In this document: positions 11,704 through 23,944 of the stretch, piece by piece | How the letters are laid out: each line of letters begins with the position of its first letter | Position numbering within the stretch: position 1 is the first letter of the stretch | Assembly: GCF_000165425.1 (NCBI RefSeq) | Contig: NW_001798975.1 | Span: 192,944-256,943 of the forward strand | Source of the DNA: Paramecium tetraurelia | Taxonomy: Eukaryota > Ciliophora > Oligohymenophorea > Peniculida > Parameciidae | DNA length: 64,000 bases | Direction: 5' to 3' | The notes under the pieces: generated by a model | Told to the model about the DNA's origin: nothing | What the model saw: the letters and a program-made list of their open reading frames with translations, nothing else | Database searches by the model: none | Program-made: the position numbers and the translations under genes

Positions 11704-14311
11704 TCATTAAAATTCTCTGTTTTGAATGTTTTTGAACTTTTCAATCACTTCTTGAATATTGTGCTATGGAAAATAGTGCATCAAATTGATTGGGCATTCG
11801 AATTCCATCTGCTGTATCTCAATTTACTCAAATTGCTTCTGCGTCTCTACTGTAGCCTTTGAAGAGACCTTCTTTTGAGGAGACGAGTATCTCTTGCTAC
11901 TCATTGAATATTAGTGAACAAAACTGTCTTCATTGAGTGTGTTGATGTCACTCACTGAAGGGATAGCCTACAAGGGAGCATTCGGAGGAGTTATCTTAAT
12001 TGAGGTTGTCCCTTGTTTCCCAATCTATTGCTTCTTGATTCGCGGTTGGGCTGCGAAAATTGAATCATCAACAATCTTATCTTCCATGTTCATCGTTATG
12101 GGTAAATCCTTAAAACTATTCGAACTTGATTGATGTTATTTATTTTAAGAATTACTTGAAATTTTGTCACTATCCTACTGTTTTGAAATCTTCCTCTATC
12201 CTTAGACATCCTTGAACATTGAAAACGTACTAAATGACAAACCTGAACCTTGAGGTTTTTGAATTGCACTCAAACTGTGACCAGAATTCGACTTTTGCAA
12301 CGCCTTCGAATTTTCTTCAGAATTCAATGATTTTGACTTTTTTCTGGGATTGCTATTTTAAATTTATTAGGGCACTATTGAGTATTCTTTGACTGTTTCA
12401 TCTTAAATTAAAATTTCTTAGAACATCGATGCAGCATCCTCAAACAACCTCTAAGAAAATACTGCATTTGTACTTCTATCTCTCTTTCTCTTGAACTTTG
12501 CTCTCCCCATATCTTCCGAAGTCAAGTGATTAGAAATCACACTTAATTTATTTTTAAACAGATGAATTTTAGGACACTCATCTAAACCATGTCTCACATC
12601 CTAACATAGAGCACATTGGATCCCAATGTCCAACTGATTCATCTCCAATTGCATTCTATACATTTACTACATAATAACATTTCACTTTTACATAATCAAT
12701 TGGATATTTCCTCATCACCTTCAGAAACGAGTATCTACTTAAATATATGAATTGCGTTTTGTTTATTGACACCGCTTAACAAACGTCTGGTTTATCATAG
12801 AACAAGTAGTTCAATCCATAAAAAGCATTGTTCTACTGCGGACTTTCAATCCTCACGCTGTTGGGTAAAAATAACTCAAAACTACCTTTGGAACAATAGT
12901 ATAATCCAGTTTAATCAAGGATTTCGTTATGTGAGAAGGTGTACTCTTTGAATTACAGAATTATTTCCCTGTAGCATTCTTAAGAAATCTGTGAGAAGAA
13001 TGGAATCTACTATAGGATTTTTGAAAACATCTCTATCTTCAGGTCCTCATTTAAGTATTGCGGTAATAACTGTAAAATCTATTGTTCTTATTCATGATTG
13101 CTCAGATACTTCTCCTACCATTTGTTATATAAAATTGACTTAACTTCCTATTGTAATTTTTTACTTATTTTCTTCTCATTTAAATAATGATTGATCACAT
13201 CAACATTTTCTGTGAATTACCCAAATTTCAGAAACCACTTTTATATGTTTATCACAACAAAGATTATAAAGACTATATTCGAAATCTAAATCAAAATTGT
13301 GACTATAACTAAAGATTCATTTCTCAACTGAATTAAGTTCTATCCCACCGTTGTTATTGTTGTAATCGACCAAAATAAGGAATAACAATAACTGCTACTC
13401 CAGTCTTAACTCTCATTCAGGTCTTCAATCCATGGATCTGCCTTGTTGTTTGATACTATAAAAAATATCAGAGCAGAAACATGGATAAATAGTAAGTACA
13501 CAATTACAATCTCAAAAGTGGAGATATTTTTAATGTATAGTAGATAATTCTACTTTACCATTTTGTATTTCTTAATCGAAAAATAGAAATGCAAAAATAA
13601 TACAATGCATAAGTATTGGAACTCTATCAAATTATTCACAATGATTAATACAAATATTAATACATGAGAGACTGATTCGTAGATGTTATTCATTTAAGTT
13701 TGCTCTTTAAACTATATTATTGATTCCAACACCATTATAAAATATTGGATTATATAAAAGGAAACATTAAAAATTTACTTGGTTCCAAAAGCAATAGTGA
13801 TTGTACATTCATAAATGAATAGGAATCCGATCACAAAGTAAACGATATCGTAGACGCTGTAAAATTGTTAGTATATATTTCTTAGCTTTTTATAGATCAG
13901 TTATTAATCCAAGGGTGAGTAATTAAAACACAAATCATTTAAAATCATCTAGTATCTTAATGAAAATTCATTTAAATTTACAGTAGCATTCTATTCCTCA
14001 TTCACTAATTTTAGTAGGATTGAATTATAGGTCTTTTGGGGTGAATTTGGAAATTCAAAATACGACTAATTTTCATTCTTTTATTGAAGCAGTGCCTATT
14101 AGGGCGATTCCAAATTTAGCGTATTATCTTTGGATGTCAATTTCTCTTTATTGTTTTGTTAGTCGTAGTTTAGATAATCTAAAATATTATCTTCATTAGG
14201 TCTTCTGACTTTGAGAAATTAATTGTTCATCATAACGATCACTTCATTAATATCCTCTTTCCTGTCTTCTGATGAATTAATATCTATGGAACTTGAATTT
14301 TATACATTCAT
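11704..14311 (-). CDS. K+/CNG-superfamily channel with altered selectivity filter, 860 aa
   Basis: Membrane segments fill residues ~150-360 and end in a pore loop: YCYSLFWSITTITTVGQN, then LIQLRNES and an S6-like helix. The canonical TTVGYGD filter is TTVGQNL at residues ~319-326, the Gln being a TAG codon. The segment where a voltage sensor should lie (HFYFSIKKYKMVKQN) has no Arg/Lys-every-third pattern. A C-linker and a cyclic-nucleotide-binding-like domain follow (IPFFSQISQECYREIILQF through FLKVMRKYPIDY). Next is a small Cys/His module, CALCQDVRHGLDECPKIH, then a long low-complexity tail. One 25-nt intron gives 861 codons exactly, so the frame is intact across the filter. The family is known for large channel sets in Paramecium; ion selectivity here cannot be predicted. 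Confidence 0.85.
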
Positions 14312-14480
14312 AACAATAAATTTTATAATTGATAAATTTCAATTTGATTATATACATCCATATTAACACATCCATCATCATATGACTCAATCCAATGAAC
14401 CAAAAGGCCTCCCCCTTGAATCATGGCCCAGATAATTTAAATCCAAATAATATTATATTTTATATCGATAATTATCGACA

Positions 14481-15448
14481 ATGAATCAAAACACAGAAAA
14501 CTTCTTCTAACACATGTACTCTAAAGCTGGAAAGTCAAGCTCTCAAATATTTGCTCATCTCCTGGGTAAAGCTAGCAAAGTGTAATCCATCTAAAAATCA
14601 AACGATGCTCAATCCATTATTATAACACCAAGTCAATCTCCTAAAAAACCCTCAAGATAATAACCTTTTAGCTTGGGTTTGTCGAGGGAATATTTACACA
14701 AGCTACAAAATTAAGGGAAACCTAATATGCCCATTGGGGTTTACAATCCGAAATATTCTGTCATATAGAAGTAAAGAATATAACTATTAAGAAAGTCTGA
14801 TTTAGGTGGTAAATTTGCTGTGGAACACAAAATTATGATAAAGCAAGGCAACGAGTCCTAAACATCAATCGATTCAAGCAATACTTAATCTAGAAGAACA
14901 AAGGGGTTTGTGGATTTGAAGAGACAATTGTCGAGAGAACAATCCACTCGATAGTAGAATGCTTCTTCAAATGTAACTTTGAACTAGTTTATATCAATTG
15001 ACACTAATTCAATTAGGGCGTATGATATTGATTTTAGCATCATTTTAGAAGACCTCGAAGTGCTCATTTTAAGGGATCTGGACATTCTTTAAATATTAAC
15101 AAATATAATTGTTTTTAATCATTTTATGATGCCGATTATGAGGCTGGGAAACGAAAAATAAGTTTTGTTGGTCCTGGATTTGAAAAGTAAACCGTTAGGA
15201 AATCTCTAATGAATAAATCTGTTTGTTTAAGAGAGTAATCAATTTATCAATATGATCAATTTTCAAATAAAAATTCAATAGTACATCCAAATACCAGAAA
15301 TGTCATGATTGATTTCAAGAAGATTTTGGGCAGAACTTATAGAAATGAACAAGGCGTGCCCAGCCACATGTCTAAGACAAACAGAAGCAGAATTATGATT
15401 GAAACTCTTAATTAAAAAATGCTAGAACTTAATGCATCAGCTCAATGA
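14481..15448 (+). CDS. Unknown basic Ser/Asn-rich protein, 312 aa
   Basis: Not recognised. The ATG at 14481 opens a frame with one 29-nt intron near 15028, giving 313 codons to TGA 15446-15448. The product is basic, rich in Ser, Asn, Gln and Lys, with no predicted membrane segment or strong coiled coil. Phrases such as PNMPIGVYNPKYSVI and RRTKGFVDLKRQLSRE are reminiscent of short-motif ciliary microtubule-associated proteins (a G-x-Y-x-P like turn), but no repeat of such a motif is convincing. The intron is supported because the downstream frame is long and clean. Probably a real gene; function unknown. Confidence 0.68.
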
Positions 15449-15520
15449 TGGATTAAACGAATGTTCAATTATAAAAGAAATAAGAAATCAATTTTCATAT
15501 TTTATTTATAAATTAAAATT

Positions 15521-16069
15521 ATGACTCATACTAATAATATAGCCTTATAAACTTCGTACGATCATTTTCTCAATTTTGATTTGGATGAAATGTTACCTGA
15601 AACCCCATTAGGACCATGGTTTATTTAAAAAAAGAAGGAACCCAAACACATTAAGGAAAGTCCCTTAAAAGAAAGAAAGCAATTTGTAATCAAAAAGCAA
15701 AATCACAAACATATGTTGACTGAACCGGTCAAATATTAGGATCAAATAGAAGAAATCTCGCAATTCAAACAACCTTCAGTAGAATAAATAATCAAACAGC
15801 ACTTCACCAATCACAATCTCAAAAATAATAAGAGTTCATAAGGTATAAGAGAGAGGCCATCTACTAATTTAATACAAAATAAAGTAAAATAGTAATTCAC
15901 CAGGAAAAAAGAGGAAAGAGTATCTTCGGTCATACTTTTAACTCGTAAAAAGAACATAGATCTTTAATTAGATAAGTTTTTAAAACTATACCATATTTAT
16001 AAAATACCATTATTGAATAAGTGTAATATTACTGGTAATGTATGCAAGCTGCAATCCAAAAAAATATGA
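15521..16069 (+). CDS. Unknown intronless protein, 182 aa
   Basis: Not recognised. A single open frame of 183 codons runs from ATG 15521 to TGA 16067-16069 without introns. It begins 72 bases after the stop of the preceding gene on the same strand. Most of the protein is basic, Lys/Gln/Asn-rich and probably disordered, with a near N-terminal acidic-hydrophobic patch (DHFLNFDLDEMLPETP) followed by GPWFIQKKKEPKH. No domain is evident. Gene status is supported by length without TGA and by amino-acid composition like its neighbours. Confidence 0.65.
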
Positions 16070-16177
16070 ATATATCTAACATATATGCTATTTCATATGT
16101 ATTGGATAACCTGTTATATTTTAATTATAAATAAATACCCTTAAGAAATAATAATTTAACAATAAGTATAATAATAT

Positions 16178-17378
16178 TCAATCTGTGTCATAGGTTATTT
16201 TTTTGGTCACTTAATTTTGTTATTCAAAATCAATGGTTTAGATATTCTGAGGAGACTGAGGAGACTGATTCGAACCTTCTTCCAATTACTCTTTGTTTAC
16301 TTATGAATTATCTATTAAGTTGTCCACTTCATTTTATTACTGTAATTGTTCTTCTCTTACATTATTCTTATTTCCTTCTTACTCCTTCATTTAATTGTCA
16401 TTAGATCCCACTTTATCCTGATCTCCCTGTATATTTAGTTGCTCTTTTTCACCTTCATCATCTGCATCTTCGATGTCTTCCTACTTTTACACTTGTTCTT
16501 ATTACTAAGGTTTTTCAATGATTTCCTGAACAATCTTACTAATTTTATCTTGATAGGGTTCATAAGGTTGAAAATCAGAATCAAAGAGACTTCTAATGTA
16601 TTATTATAGGGTAAATTATTACCTTTAAGGATATTCCTAATTTGTTAAGATTTATCTAGTCTCTGTGTCGTTGTCTTGCCTAGTTCTTGATCTGAATAGA
16701 TTAATAATACTTGATACTTTGTTTATTAGTTTTTAATTTCCAAGGGATCTAATTTCTTATTGTTAAAATTATCTCTTTCTAAAAATATAACTTATGAATT
16801 ATTACTTTATAGTGAAGACTCGCTAATTCTTGAGTTTGTCCAATATTGAACTAAAGTTTTAGTTGGCTTGAAATCCTTATAGGGATATTCACAAATATTA
16901 GAAATTTATTTTTCAACCCATCTTCTCTCTTGATTCCAATCTTTAACATTATATTAAGATTTCTAATCTTAAATTCTTTTCAAGAGTAATTGGTTCTCCA
17001 TGACTATCTTGATCAATTCTTTTTTTCTGTGATCTTTGTTAAGCGACTTTTTTGGACCAAGACTCACAGTAGTGGATTTCTTAATTGCAAAATTCGAGAT
17101 GGAGTTATCTAAATTAGTATTTAATTATTACTTGATTGTTACTGCATAATATTGTTTAATTTGGATATAAGGTTATAATTTTCTCTGTCTATTTCTTATT
17201 GTTTTTGTGATTTGATAGCTTCCTTAATCTTTTTGTTTTTTAGAAACTCATATTGTTTTGGTGCGCTAGTGTTGATTTATGGTCTCATAGTCGATAGATG
17301 AGTATTTAGAATGTTTTGGTTCTAGAATATTTCTTTAGTTGCACAAATTTTATTCCCTATTGGGATGTTTCGATTCAT
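16178..17378 (-). CDS. CFAP97/Hemingway-like ciliary protein, 373 aa
   Basis: Near the N-terminus (residues ~27-75) lies the pattern of the CFAP97 (KIAA1430) domain: RPQINTSAPKQYEFLKNKKI, then KQQEIDRENYNLISKLNNIM. In the family a conserved TSAPxQ precedes a helix with ExERxNxxLLxKLxxIM. Three introns (23, 26 and 30 nt) give 374 codons. The C-terminal half is acidic, Gln/Glu-rich and low complexity, including a small direct repeat encoding SPQSPQ at about 16247-16269. CFAP97 proteins act in axoneme assembly (Hemingway in fly sperm tails). The match is short and judged by eye, so the family call is moderate. The N-terminus falls at ATG 17378. Confidence 0.7.
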
Positions 17379-17995
17379 TTAATAATATTTATAAAACTGT
17401 CATAATGTTCTTTAAATACTATATGATAGTAACTGAGAAGAAGAAGAATTAAACTATGAAACAAAAGGATGTCTTAAATAAAGGTTTCAATATTGACATT
17501 GTCCAAATTGTATTTAACCACATTGAATCGATTATTAATGTCAAAGACCTTTCTATTTCATTAATAATTTTTTTAGTTCTCTACAAAGAGCAGTTCAATT
17601 ATAAAGTAAGTTAAATAATGCCAATAAATACATTTTCTACTTATAAATAGATGGTTTTATAGAATTTACATTGATAAATAATTCATTAAACCAAAAGACA
17701 AATTAAGAGATTTCAGATATCAAAAATAGGTTAATATCATTTGAATACACTCAAATATTATGTGAGGATTTTTATCAATTCTGAAAAATTAAACATAGAA
17801 AAACTTTGGTTTGCGATTACAAAATTTAAATTGAGATTTAATGATAATAATTCATTACTCATTTTGATCTTATAATAAGGTTTTAGAATTCAATAATTAA
17901 TTAATTATAATATGATCAAAAAATATACATTAACATTTAATTCATCTGAACTTGAATAATCATTTAACGTATGGATTATTGATCAAAGTCAAAAT
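17379..17995. other. Intergenic stretch with a 70-codon ORF
   Basis: About 620 bases between divergent genes. An open frame on plus from about 17451 (MKQKDVLNKGFNIDIVQIV) runs roughly 70 codons to a TGA. It is hydrophobic at its centre and matches nothing I know. It may be a gene fragment; the rest is AT-rich and silent. Confidence 0.35.
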
Positions 17996-19958
17996 ATGTA
18001 TGAATTTACTTTGGCCACATTCTCAATCTATTTGATACTTAACCTTATTAACTACAATCAGAGCATCATCTATATAATAACTACATCGGTGACTCTCTGC
18101 ATTGAATTGACCATGCTTTTCTTTTTCCGCAGATATCCTATGCAAAGGGAGGTCATAAAGAGCTTAAATTTGATTGTCATTAGCATACTGATAGGCATTT
18201 ACATATGGTTAAACCAAAGCTAAAATATATACATAGAAGTTGGAGCTGCTAGATTATGTATAATATTCATACCATCCACTAGGTCTCTATTTATAGGGTA
18301 ACATATTTACCATCCAAACAGCAATATTTCTATTCAGTCAAGCTGCTGAATTATCAATTCTTCAATAATAGATGATTCCTTTAATTAAGTATAGTGTTTT
18401 TTGTGTTTACTTTATCTATCACCGTTATCAAACAGAGATGAATAGACGCTAGCACTACCTGGCTTACAGATCTCAAATCCTGTATGAGAATTTCATAGAA
18501 GAATAATTGCCAGCATGGGTAGTACTGGTTAAATATGATACAAAATAGGCTCAGTTAAAAATGGACAAAATAAATAGGGTCATGAAGGACACTTTTAACT
18601 TGAATTCAGATTAGAAGTTCAGAGAATTTCTAAGGGATTCTAATATTTAACCACTGGAAGGAATCAATCACAAAGCATTTAGCTTCGAAGACGAACTCAT
18701 TAAAGATTTACTCCAAAAATAACAAAACGACAAAATTACTAAATTTGTTGGAAGATTCGTTGGCAATGACAAGAAGGGGCAATTTCAAATCACAAAAATC
18801 TATTTTAATACTCTAGAACCAACAATTTTGTTATTATTTATAGAGGAAGGTGATGATTTATTTGATTTTTTCACTCATTAACTATAATGGAGAGATCAAT
18901 AACTTGTTAATCATAGTAAAGCATGTGTGAAGTATATCAAAGATTAAATCAATTTATTAAAATTCCTCAAATAATAAGCGACCACATAGTAACTTTATCA
19001 TATCAATAATTAAATTAGTAATAGCTATCTACTCTTCAACTAAAGTTTGAACATTTTTAATATCACTAAAATCATCTACAACAAATTAAAATATCATATC
19101 AACTAATTTAACTTATAAGATTTAATTACATAATTAAAAGAGGATTTAAAATTTTCGAATAAATAATTATTATTTGATTTAGAATTGAAAACAGACAGAT
19201 CAAAAATGATTTCAGTTATTCTAAGTATTTCAGAATTTATTAGATTAATGCTTGCCATCAACTCAGATAATGAAAAACAGCTTTATGAAATTCACCCTTT
19301 AGGCTTTCCAATTTAAATTAAATTTAAAAGAATTTACACTAATCCAGGATGCCTATTAATTACAATGAAACATTAACTCCTAAACATTCCAATTTAAATA
19401 CAAGAATTTTTATCAAAAGGGGCTTCTTTTACTGATCATAAAAAAAGAAATTGGGGTGTAAATCACTATTATGAGAACATTTAAAATTTGAGTGATTAAT
19501 TTCATAAAATCAATGTTACAACTCATAACTTAAGAAATGGTTAAATGCCATGTATTGAACTTGATCTAAATTTGCAGCAACAGTAATAGAGGATCGAAGT
19601 CAATTTGGATGGAAGTACTGAACCTTTCAGCACTTTAGGACTTCCACTGGCTTAATATTTAATATCTTAGATTGGTCCCAACAATCAAATCTAATTTTAA
19701 GATAAACCATTGAAACATTTCCCCGATCCCCTGTCTTTCCGAAATGCTACAACCTAAACAAAAATATAGTTCAAATTATACGAGGACTTAAATTAATTTA
19801 TATATCAATTAAATTAATAAGATCCAAATCCTTATTTAGACTTTTTCATCTCTAATAGTAGTTAGAAAGGTGGATTTAAAACTTACTGCAGTATGTCTCC
19901 TCAAAATCATCGAAAAAGTGGAATGACATCATAATTGATTAATTTTAAATTAAATTGA
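17996..19958 (+). CDS. Membrane protein resembling a degenerate sensor histidine kinase, 645 aa
   Basis: Residues 1-~165 carry about five hydrophobic segments. A soluble region follows, starting YLAYRSQILYENFIEEQLPA, a PAS-like helix seen in ciliate membrane-anchored histidine kinases. Around residues 330-400, VNHSKACVKYIKD could be a HisKA-type helix. KTDRSKMISVILSISEFIRL sits where an HATPase N-box (D-x-x-R-x-x-Q-V-L-x-N-L-x-x-N-A) would be, but the N-box Asn residues are missing. Later, KRNWGVNHYYENIQN could correspond to a degenerate lid. One 25-nt intron gives 646 codons. ATP binding looks lost, so it is more likely a receiver-less sensor or scaffold. The family call is an inference from layout; a general multi-membrane unknown is the alternative. 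Confidence 0.6.
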
Positions 19959-20227
19959 CTTCATTTTATTTTACCTACATAAACAATTTTTTATTTCTTT
20001 TTTGCATCTTTATACTTTTAATTATTTTAAATTATAATGCTAATCACCAATATAATCAAAAAACAAATAAAAATTACTAAGAAATTAATAATTCCTACTA
20101 AATTTAGACATATACTATCACAATAATATATTAAAATTTTTGCTAAAATTGAAAAAATTGATTTTTTTGGTTAATTTTCAAATATTTGAAGGTGAAATAT
20201 TTTGTTTTATATACTATATTTAATAGA

Positions 20228-21217
20228 TCATCTTCTAATGGCTAATAAGGCTAACGACATTATTGAAGAAAGCCCAAAAAATAATGAATATGCTTAATGT
20301 GTCTAAGGAGTAGGCAAAGGCTTATCAAAGTTGTCTTTGGTGGCAGGAATTGGATATAAGTTAGCTGATTCTTCATCATATTCTTGCACCAATCTTTCTA
20401 TGTATGCAGATGAGCAATCTGTCTACAATATTAGCTTTCATCATCATACCAAATTGAACGATCTGTACAATCTTGACATGAACCACAAATCAATATAATT
20501 GTACACTCCCTCTCTTGGCCAATTTCTACGTCCCTTCAAAACATCTTCCTCTTCTCCTTTTCTTACCATTCCTACAAATTCGACAAAAGGCATTTGATAA
20601 TCCTCTTCCATATTTAATACATTTCTATTGAATCCTGTCAATTAATCGTCATCTTCATTATGAGGTACATTTTCATAGGTCTAATTTTAATCTCAATTTC
20701 AATTACTGTTGTTCCAATAGGCTCTTGTCCCATTTGAATATCGCTAATGTTATCCTTTGGCACCCATCCTAAATTCACCATGACTTGTGATTTGGTAGTT
20801 TGTTCAGGATCTTGTTCTGTATCATTGAATTACAAAGCTGTTACAAATGGGGCAAAGACTAGGAAACCGTCTCTTCCCTCTCTTTCTCTTCTAACGAAAA
20901 ATCTTTCATCCTAAGAAATTATAACAATTCAATCGAGTACTCTGAAATATCCATATAATTTCACTAATTTATATTCCCATTATCTGATATTACGAGCCCA
21001 TGGATATCTATTAGCATTGAGACCATTGATTGTAATGGGTTTCCATTCAGTAATCTCATTTTCTACTTTCTCGTATAATTATTTTTGTTAAGCACCCTTC
21101 CATTGATGCCAAGCACAACCCATAAGCTCCTCCAAAGAACACTCCATATGCCAATAACTTAATGATTCCATTACTTTGTCTTTAGGCGAACGAATTGAAA
21201 ACTTATGTCGAAAGCAT
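20228..21217 (-). CDS. SURF1: SURF1-like cytochrome c oxidase assembly factor, one-base frame break
   Basis: SURF1 acts in the mitochondrial inner membrane during haem-copper centre assembly of complex IV. The translation shows a mitochondrial-like N-terminus (MLSTQVFNSFAQRQ), first membrane segment (LLAYGVFFGGAYG), the WHQWKGAQQ stretch matching SURF1 WQxxRxxWK, a central domain with VRREREGRDGFLVFAPFVT and VMVNLGWVPKD (family NRGWVP), FVEFVGMVRKGE, and a C-terminal membrane segment (FFGLSSIMSLALLAI). Three introns of 30, 26 and 27 nt are clear. The first membrane segment and WHQWK lie in different frames: one G too many at 21119-21121. With it, 907 exonic bases remain; without it, 906 (302 codons). 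Sequence error, recent damage or frameshifting are the options. I found no intron that resolves it. Confidence 0.82.
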
Positions 21218-21390
21218 AAAAGATTGAAAAATATTAATATAAAAAATCAATAATTAAAGCATATAAAATTATTATACAAAACAAAATCATTTTATTTATC
21301 TCTATAACATATATCTATACATTGAAGTTATTATACATGTCTTAAGTAATAATCATTGAAAATAATACTAATATTAATTGATATTATAAT

Positions 21391-22854
21391 TCAAACAACG
21401 GTTTTCTCTAAATCATAGATATCTTGTTATTTAATAGTTTTCAAAATTGTTTTGTTTTATAAGAGTTCAGGAATACTCATTTTTTCTCCCCTCTCATGTT
21501 TGTTCTTATCTTGCATTTGTCTTTAGAGTATTTTTTTATGTTCAATTTTGACTTTTTTAATTTAATCCAATTTATCCTATTCTTCTTAAAAGAATCTGTC
21601 AGTGTCCACCTTCCATATTAATCCTTATAGATTATCCAACTCCTTCTCTTATTACTTCTTTTTCTATTTAAGTTTAATCGATTATTCCAATGATTATATT
21701 GTCTTTTATTTTAGTTCATTTACTCTGTTTTTCTTCCTCTACTCTTCCTCTAAAAACTTCTACTCCTCCAATTATTTCCAATACTATAATTTATCATCAT
21801 CCTCCTTTTCCAATTTATACTTTAATAACTATGATTCACTCCAAGCATTATTTTTATCAACCTTCTCCTTCTTTTTTCTGTTCTCCTCTATTCTTCTCTA
21901 CTCAATTTAATCAAGCAATTCTCCATATCTTAATATATTTATATGATTACTTCTCACAATTTTCCTATTCTAATTTCTCTTAGTCTCTTTATTTCTACAT
22001 GATTACCATTTTATCTGTCTCCGATTATTTCATTACTTTGAACATATACTCTCTCTTCATTAATTTTATTCTATTTTCTTCATCAATCTGTTTTTATAAC
22101 TCATCTTGATATCTCCTGCTGATCTCCTTTTTGTAATTACGTAATTCTCTGTCCTCACTATGTTATTTCTTTTTCTTGTTATTTAACTACACGTCTCTTT
22201 CTGATTACAAAAGAAATAATTTATTTTTCGCAGATGTCTACTTATCTAATTCTTGTTCATTTTTCTTCTGCAATAAATCGCTTTGAAATTTATTGTATTT
22301 CTCTTCTAAATCCTTCTCTTTTTGCTTTCTCTCTTATTTTATTCTCAACTGCATATCTAATTCCTTTTTCATTTGCGCCTTCTTTTATTACAACAACTCC
22401 TTCTTCCTCTCCTATTCCTTTTAATACAGTTACGCATCGAATTTCATAAGAGCAGCCCATTCATCCTCCTCTAATTAAGTAAGAATGTTACATCCTATCG
22501 ATCAACGTAGTAAACTGATTTAGGTGGTTTTTCAGAAGTTTCAGAAACTTAATCAAGCTATTATAAGTAAGTCCTTTAAAACGGCTGCACGCGATTTGTG
22601 AATGGTTCAAAGGTTTTCCTCTATGAATCATTAGGAGTCTTATTAGGTAATGAAGATTCCCCATTTCCCAAGGTTGGAAAAAATTGTTATTGAGATTGAG
22701 ATTAACCAAGTTTTTATCTTAATTTAGTTACTACTTAAGAATTTGCTCCCTCCTTATGCAAGACCTTTTGAATAGATTTCTGTAATAATGAATTCTTATT
22801 TGCATCTGATGACCCATATTTTGATACAAACAAATTTACAATATCCTCTGTCAT
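21391..22854 (-). CDS. Charged coiled-coil protein (TPH-domain type), 472 aa
   Basis: After a Ser/Gln-rich N-terminus of ~110 residues the protein becomes a long, uninterrupted Glu/Lys/Gln-rich helix with Arg and Trp spaced through it (DEWAALMKFDAQLYQKEQER and onward). This is the texture of trichohyalin-plectin-homology (TPH) proteins such as MNS1, CFAP53 and CFAP45, which line ciliary doublets. Two introns (23 nt ending GAG; 22 nt ending AAG) give 473 codons from ATG 22854 to TGA 21391-21393. The C-terminal helix ends near KIEHKKILQRQMQDKN. Subfamily cannot be named by eye. Both inferred acceptors are non-TAG, so intron borders are less certain than elsewhere, though the frame closes exactly. 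Confidence 0.75.
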
Positions 22855-23504
22855 TTATATATGATAATTTTATATTTTGAAATATTAATTCAATTAATTT
22901 TCTAAACTCCTCATTATTTTTCAAAATAGTACCTATAATACTTTTTGATAAATATCCGAAGGCTTTATTCAATATCTAATAAAATACTGTAACTAAATTA
23001 ATTTCAATTGAATCCATAGAGATTAAGTGAAATTATCTGTTGTCAAAGCAGATTAAATTTAGATAAATATTATAATTTATGTAAGACTTGAAGAAATTGA
23101 CATAATTTCAATATCAGTACTATAAGTATTATTATAATAATTAATGTCAGTCTTTCCAGTTGAAAATTTAAAAAAATTAACAAAATGCATACTAAGATTA
23201 ACAAACCAAAACAGAGCATAAGGCACTCGCAGGAGGAATATGATAGAAGCGAACAATCTCATAATTTTTATTGCCATTTTTTTTTTATATTACATGACTC
23301 AAAATATATACTTATAAATTCTGTTGGTATAATACAAATCCTGCATTTTTACAATGTCATTGCGTTTATTGGGAATTTAAAAATAATTCGAAGTTGAAAA
23401 TTAAACAAGATGTCTAAAATAACTTATTGAACAGAATTAGAGAATTATATGGTATCAATTTTAATCTTTTAACTCTTTGAATATATAATTCAAGTTTTCG
23501 TCAT
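22855..23504. other. Intergenic stretch with two overlapping doubtful ORFs
   Basis: About 650 bases. Two small antiparallel open frames overlap here: 23185-23397 (+), and 23077-23277 (-), the latter beginning with a hydrophobic leader-like segment (MRLFASIIFLLRVPYALFWF). Neither has a recognisable domain or a partner exon that I can find. I treat both as unproven. Confidence 0.35.
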
Positions 23505-23944
23505 TCATTTCTATTTTTAATACTAATTAAGAAGGTATGTTCTAGTTTATTTTAATATAGACTCCATTTAGGAAATGATGGTCTTTAACACTTTACATTG
23601 GCGAAGCTTAGCCACATCTTTACCTAATACTAGAGTATTAGTTTTTTTTTAAGACTTAAAATCAGTTTCTGTGTCTGATTTTCGTATTTTTTTGGATTTT
23701 TTAAAGATGGATTTATTCTTCTTTTTTGGTGATTCCTCAATGATATTAAATAATAGAACAGGTTCTTCTTGCAAATACCCATCAAAAGTGATATCCTAAT
23801 TAATTTCTAGGTTAGAACTTTGATCATATTCGCACATTTACTCTTCACTAACTTATATTTATTCCTATTCTCTTAAATCTAATCTTTAAAAAAATGAATA
23901 CCTTATCCAACTTATTCTTCGAATTCAAGAGTATAGAAATTCAT
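23505..23944 (-). CDS. Unknown small acidic/basic protein, 138 aa
   Basis: Not recognised. The frame starts at ATG 23944 (MNFYTLEFEEQVGQ), loses one 23-nt intron (23879-23901) and ends at TGA 23505-23507, 139 codons. The first half is acidic, the middle has a Lys-rich patch (PKKKNKSIFKKSKKIRK) like a nuclear or nucleic-acid-binding signal, and the end is helical. There is no membrane segment. The short length and lack of homology make the gene call moderate; the intron is supported by the exact frame. Confidence 0.58.

Noticed and set aside
21602-22449. Plus-strand Ser/Phe/Tyr-rich ORFs
   Set aside because: They are the complement of the Glu/Lys/Gln-rich coiled-coil gene 21391-22854; the composition is what antisense of such DNA gives.
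23077-23397. Two overlapping antiparallel ORFs, one with a hydrophobic leader-like start
   Set aside because: Short, no recognisable domain, mutually overlapping, AT-rich; no intron-joined extension was found.
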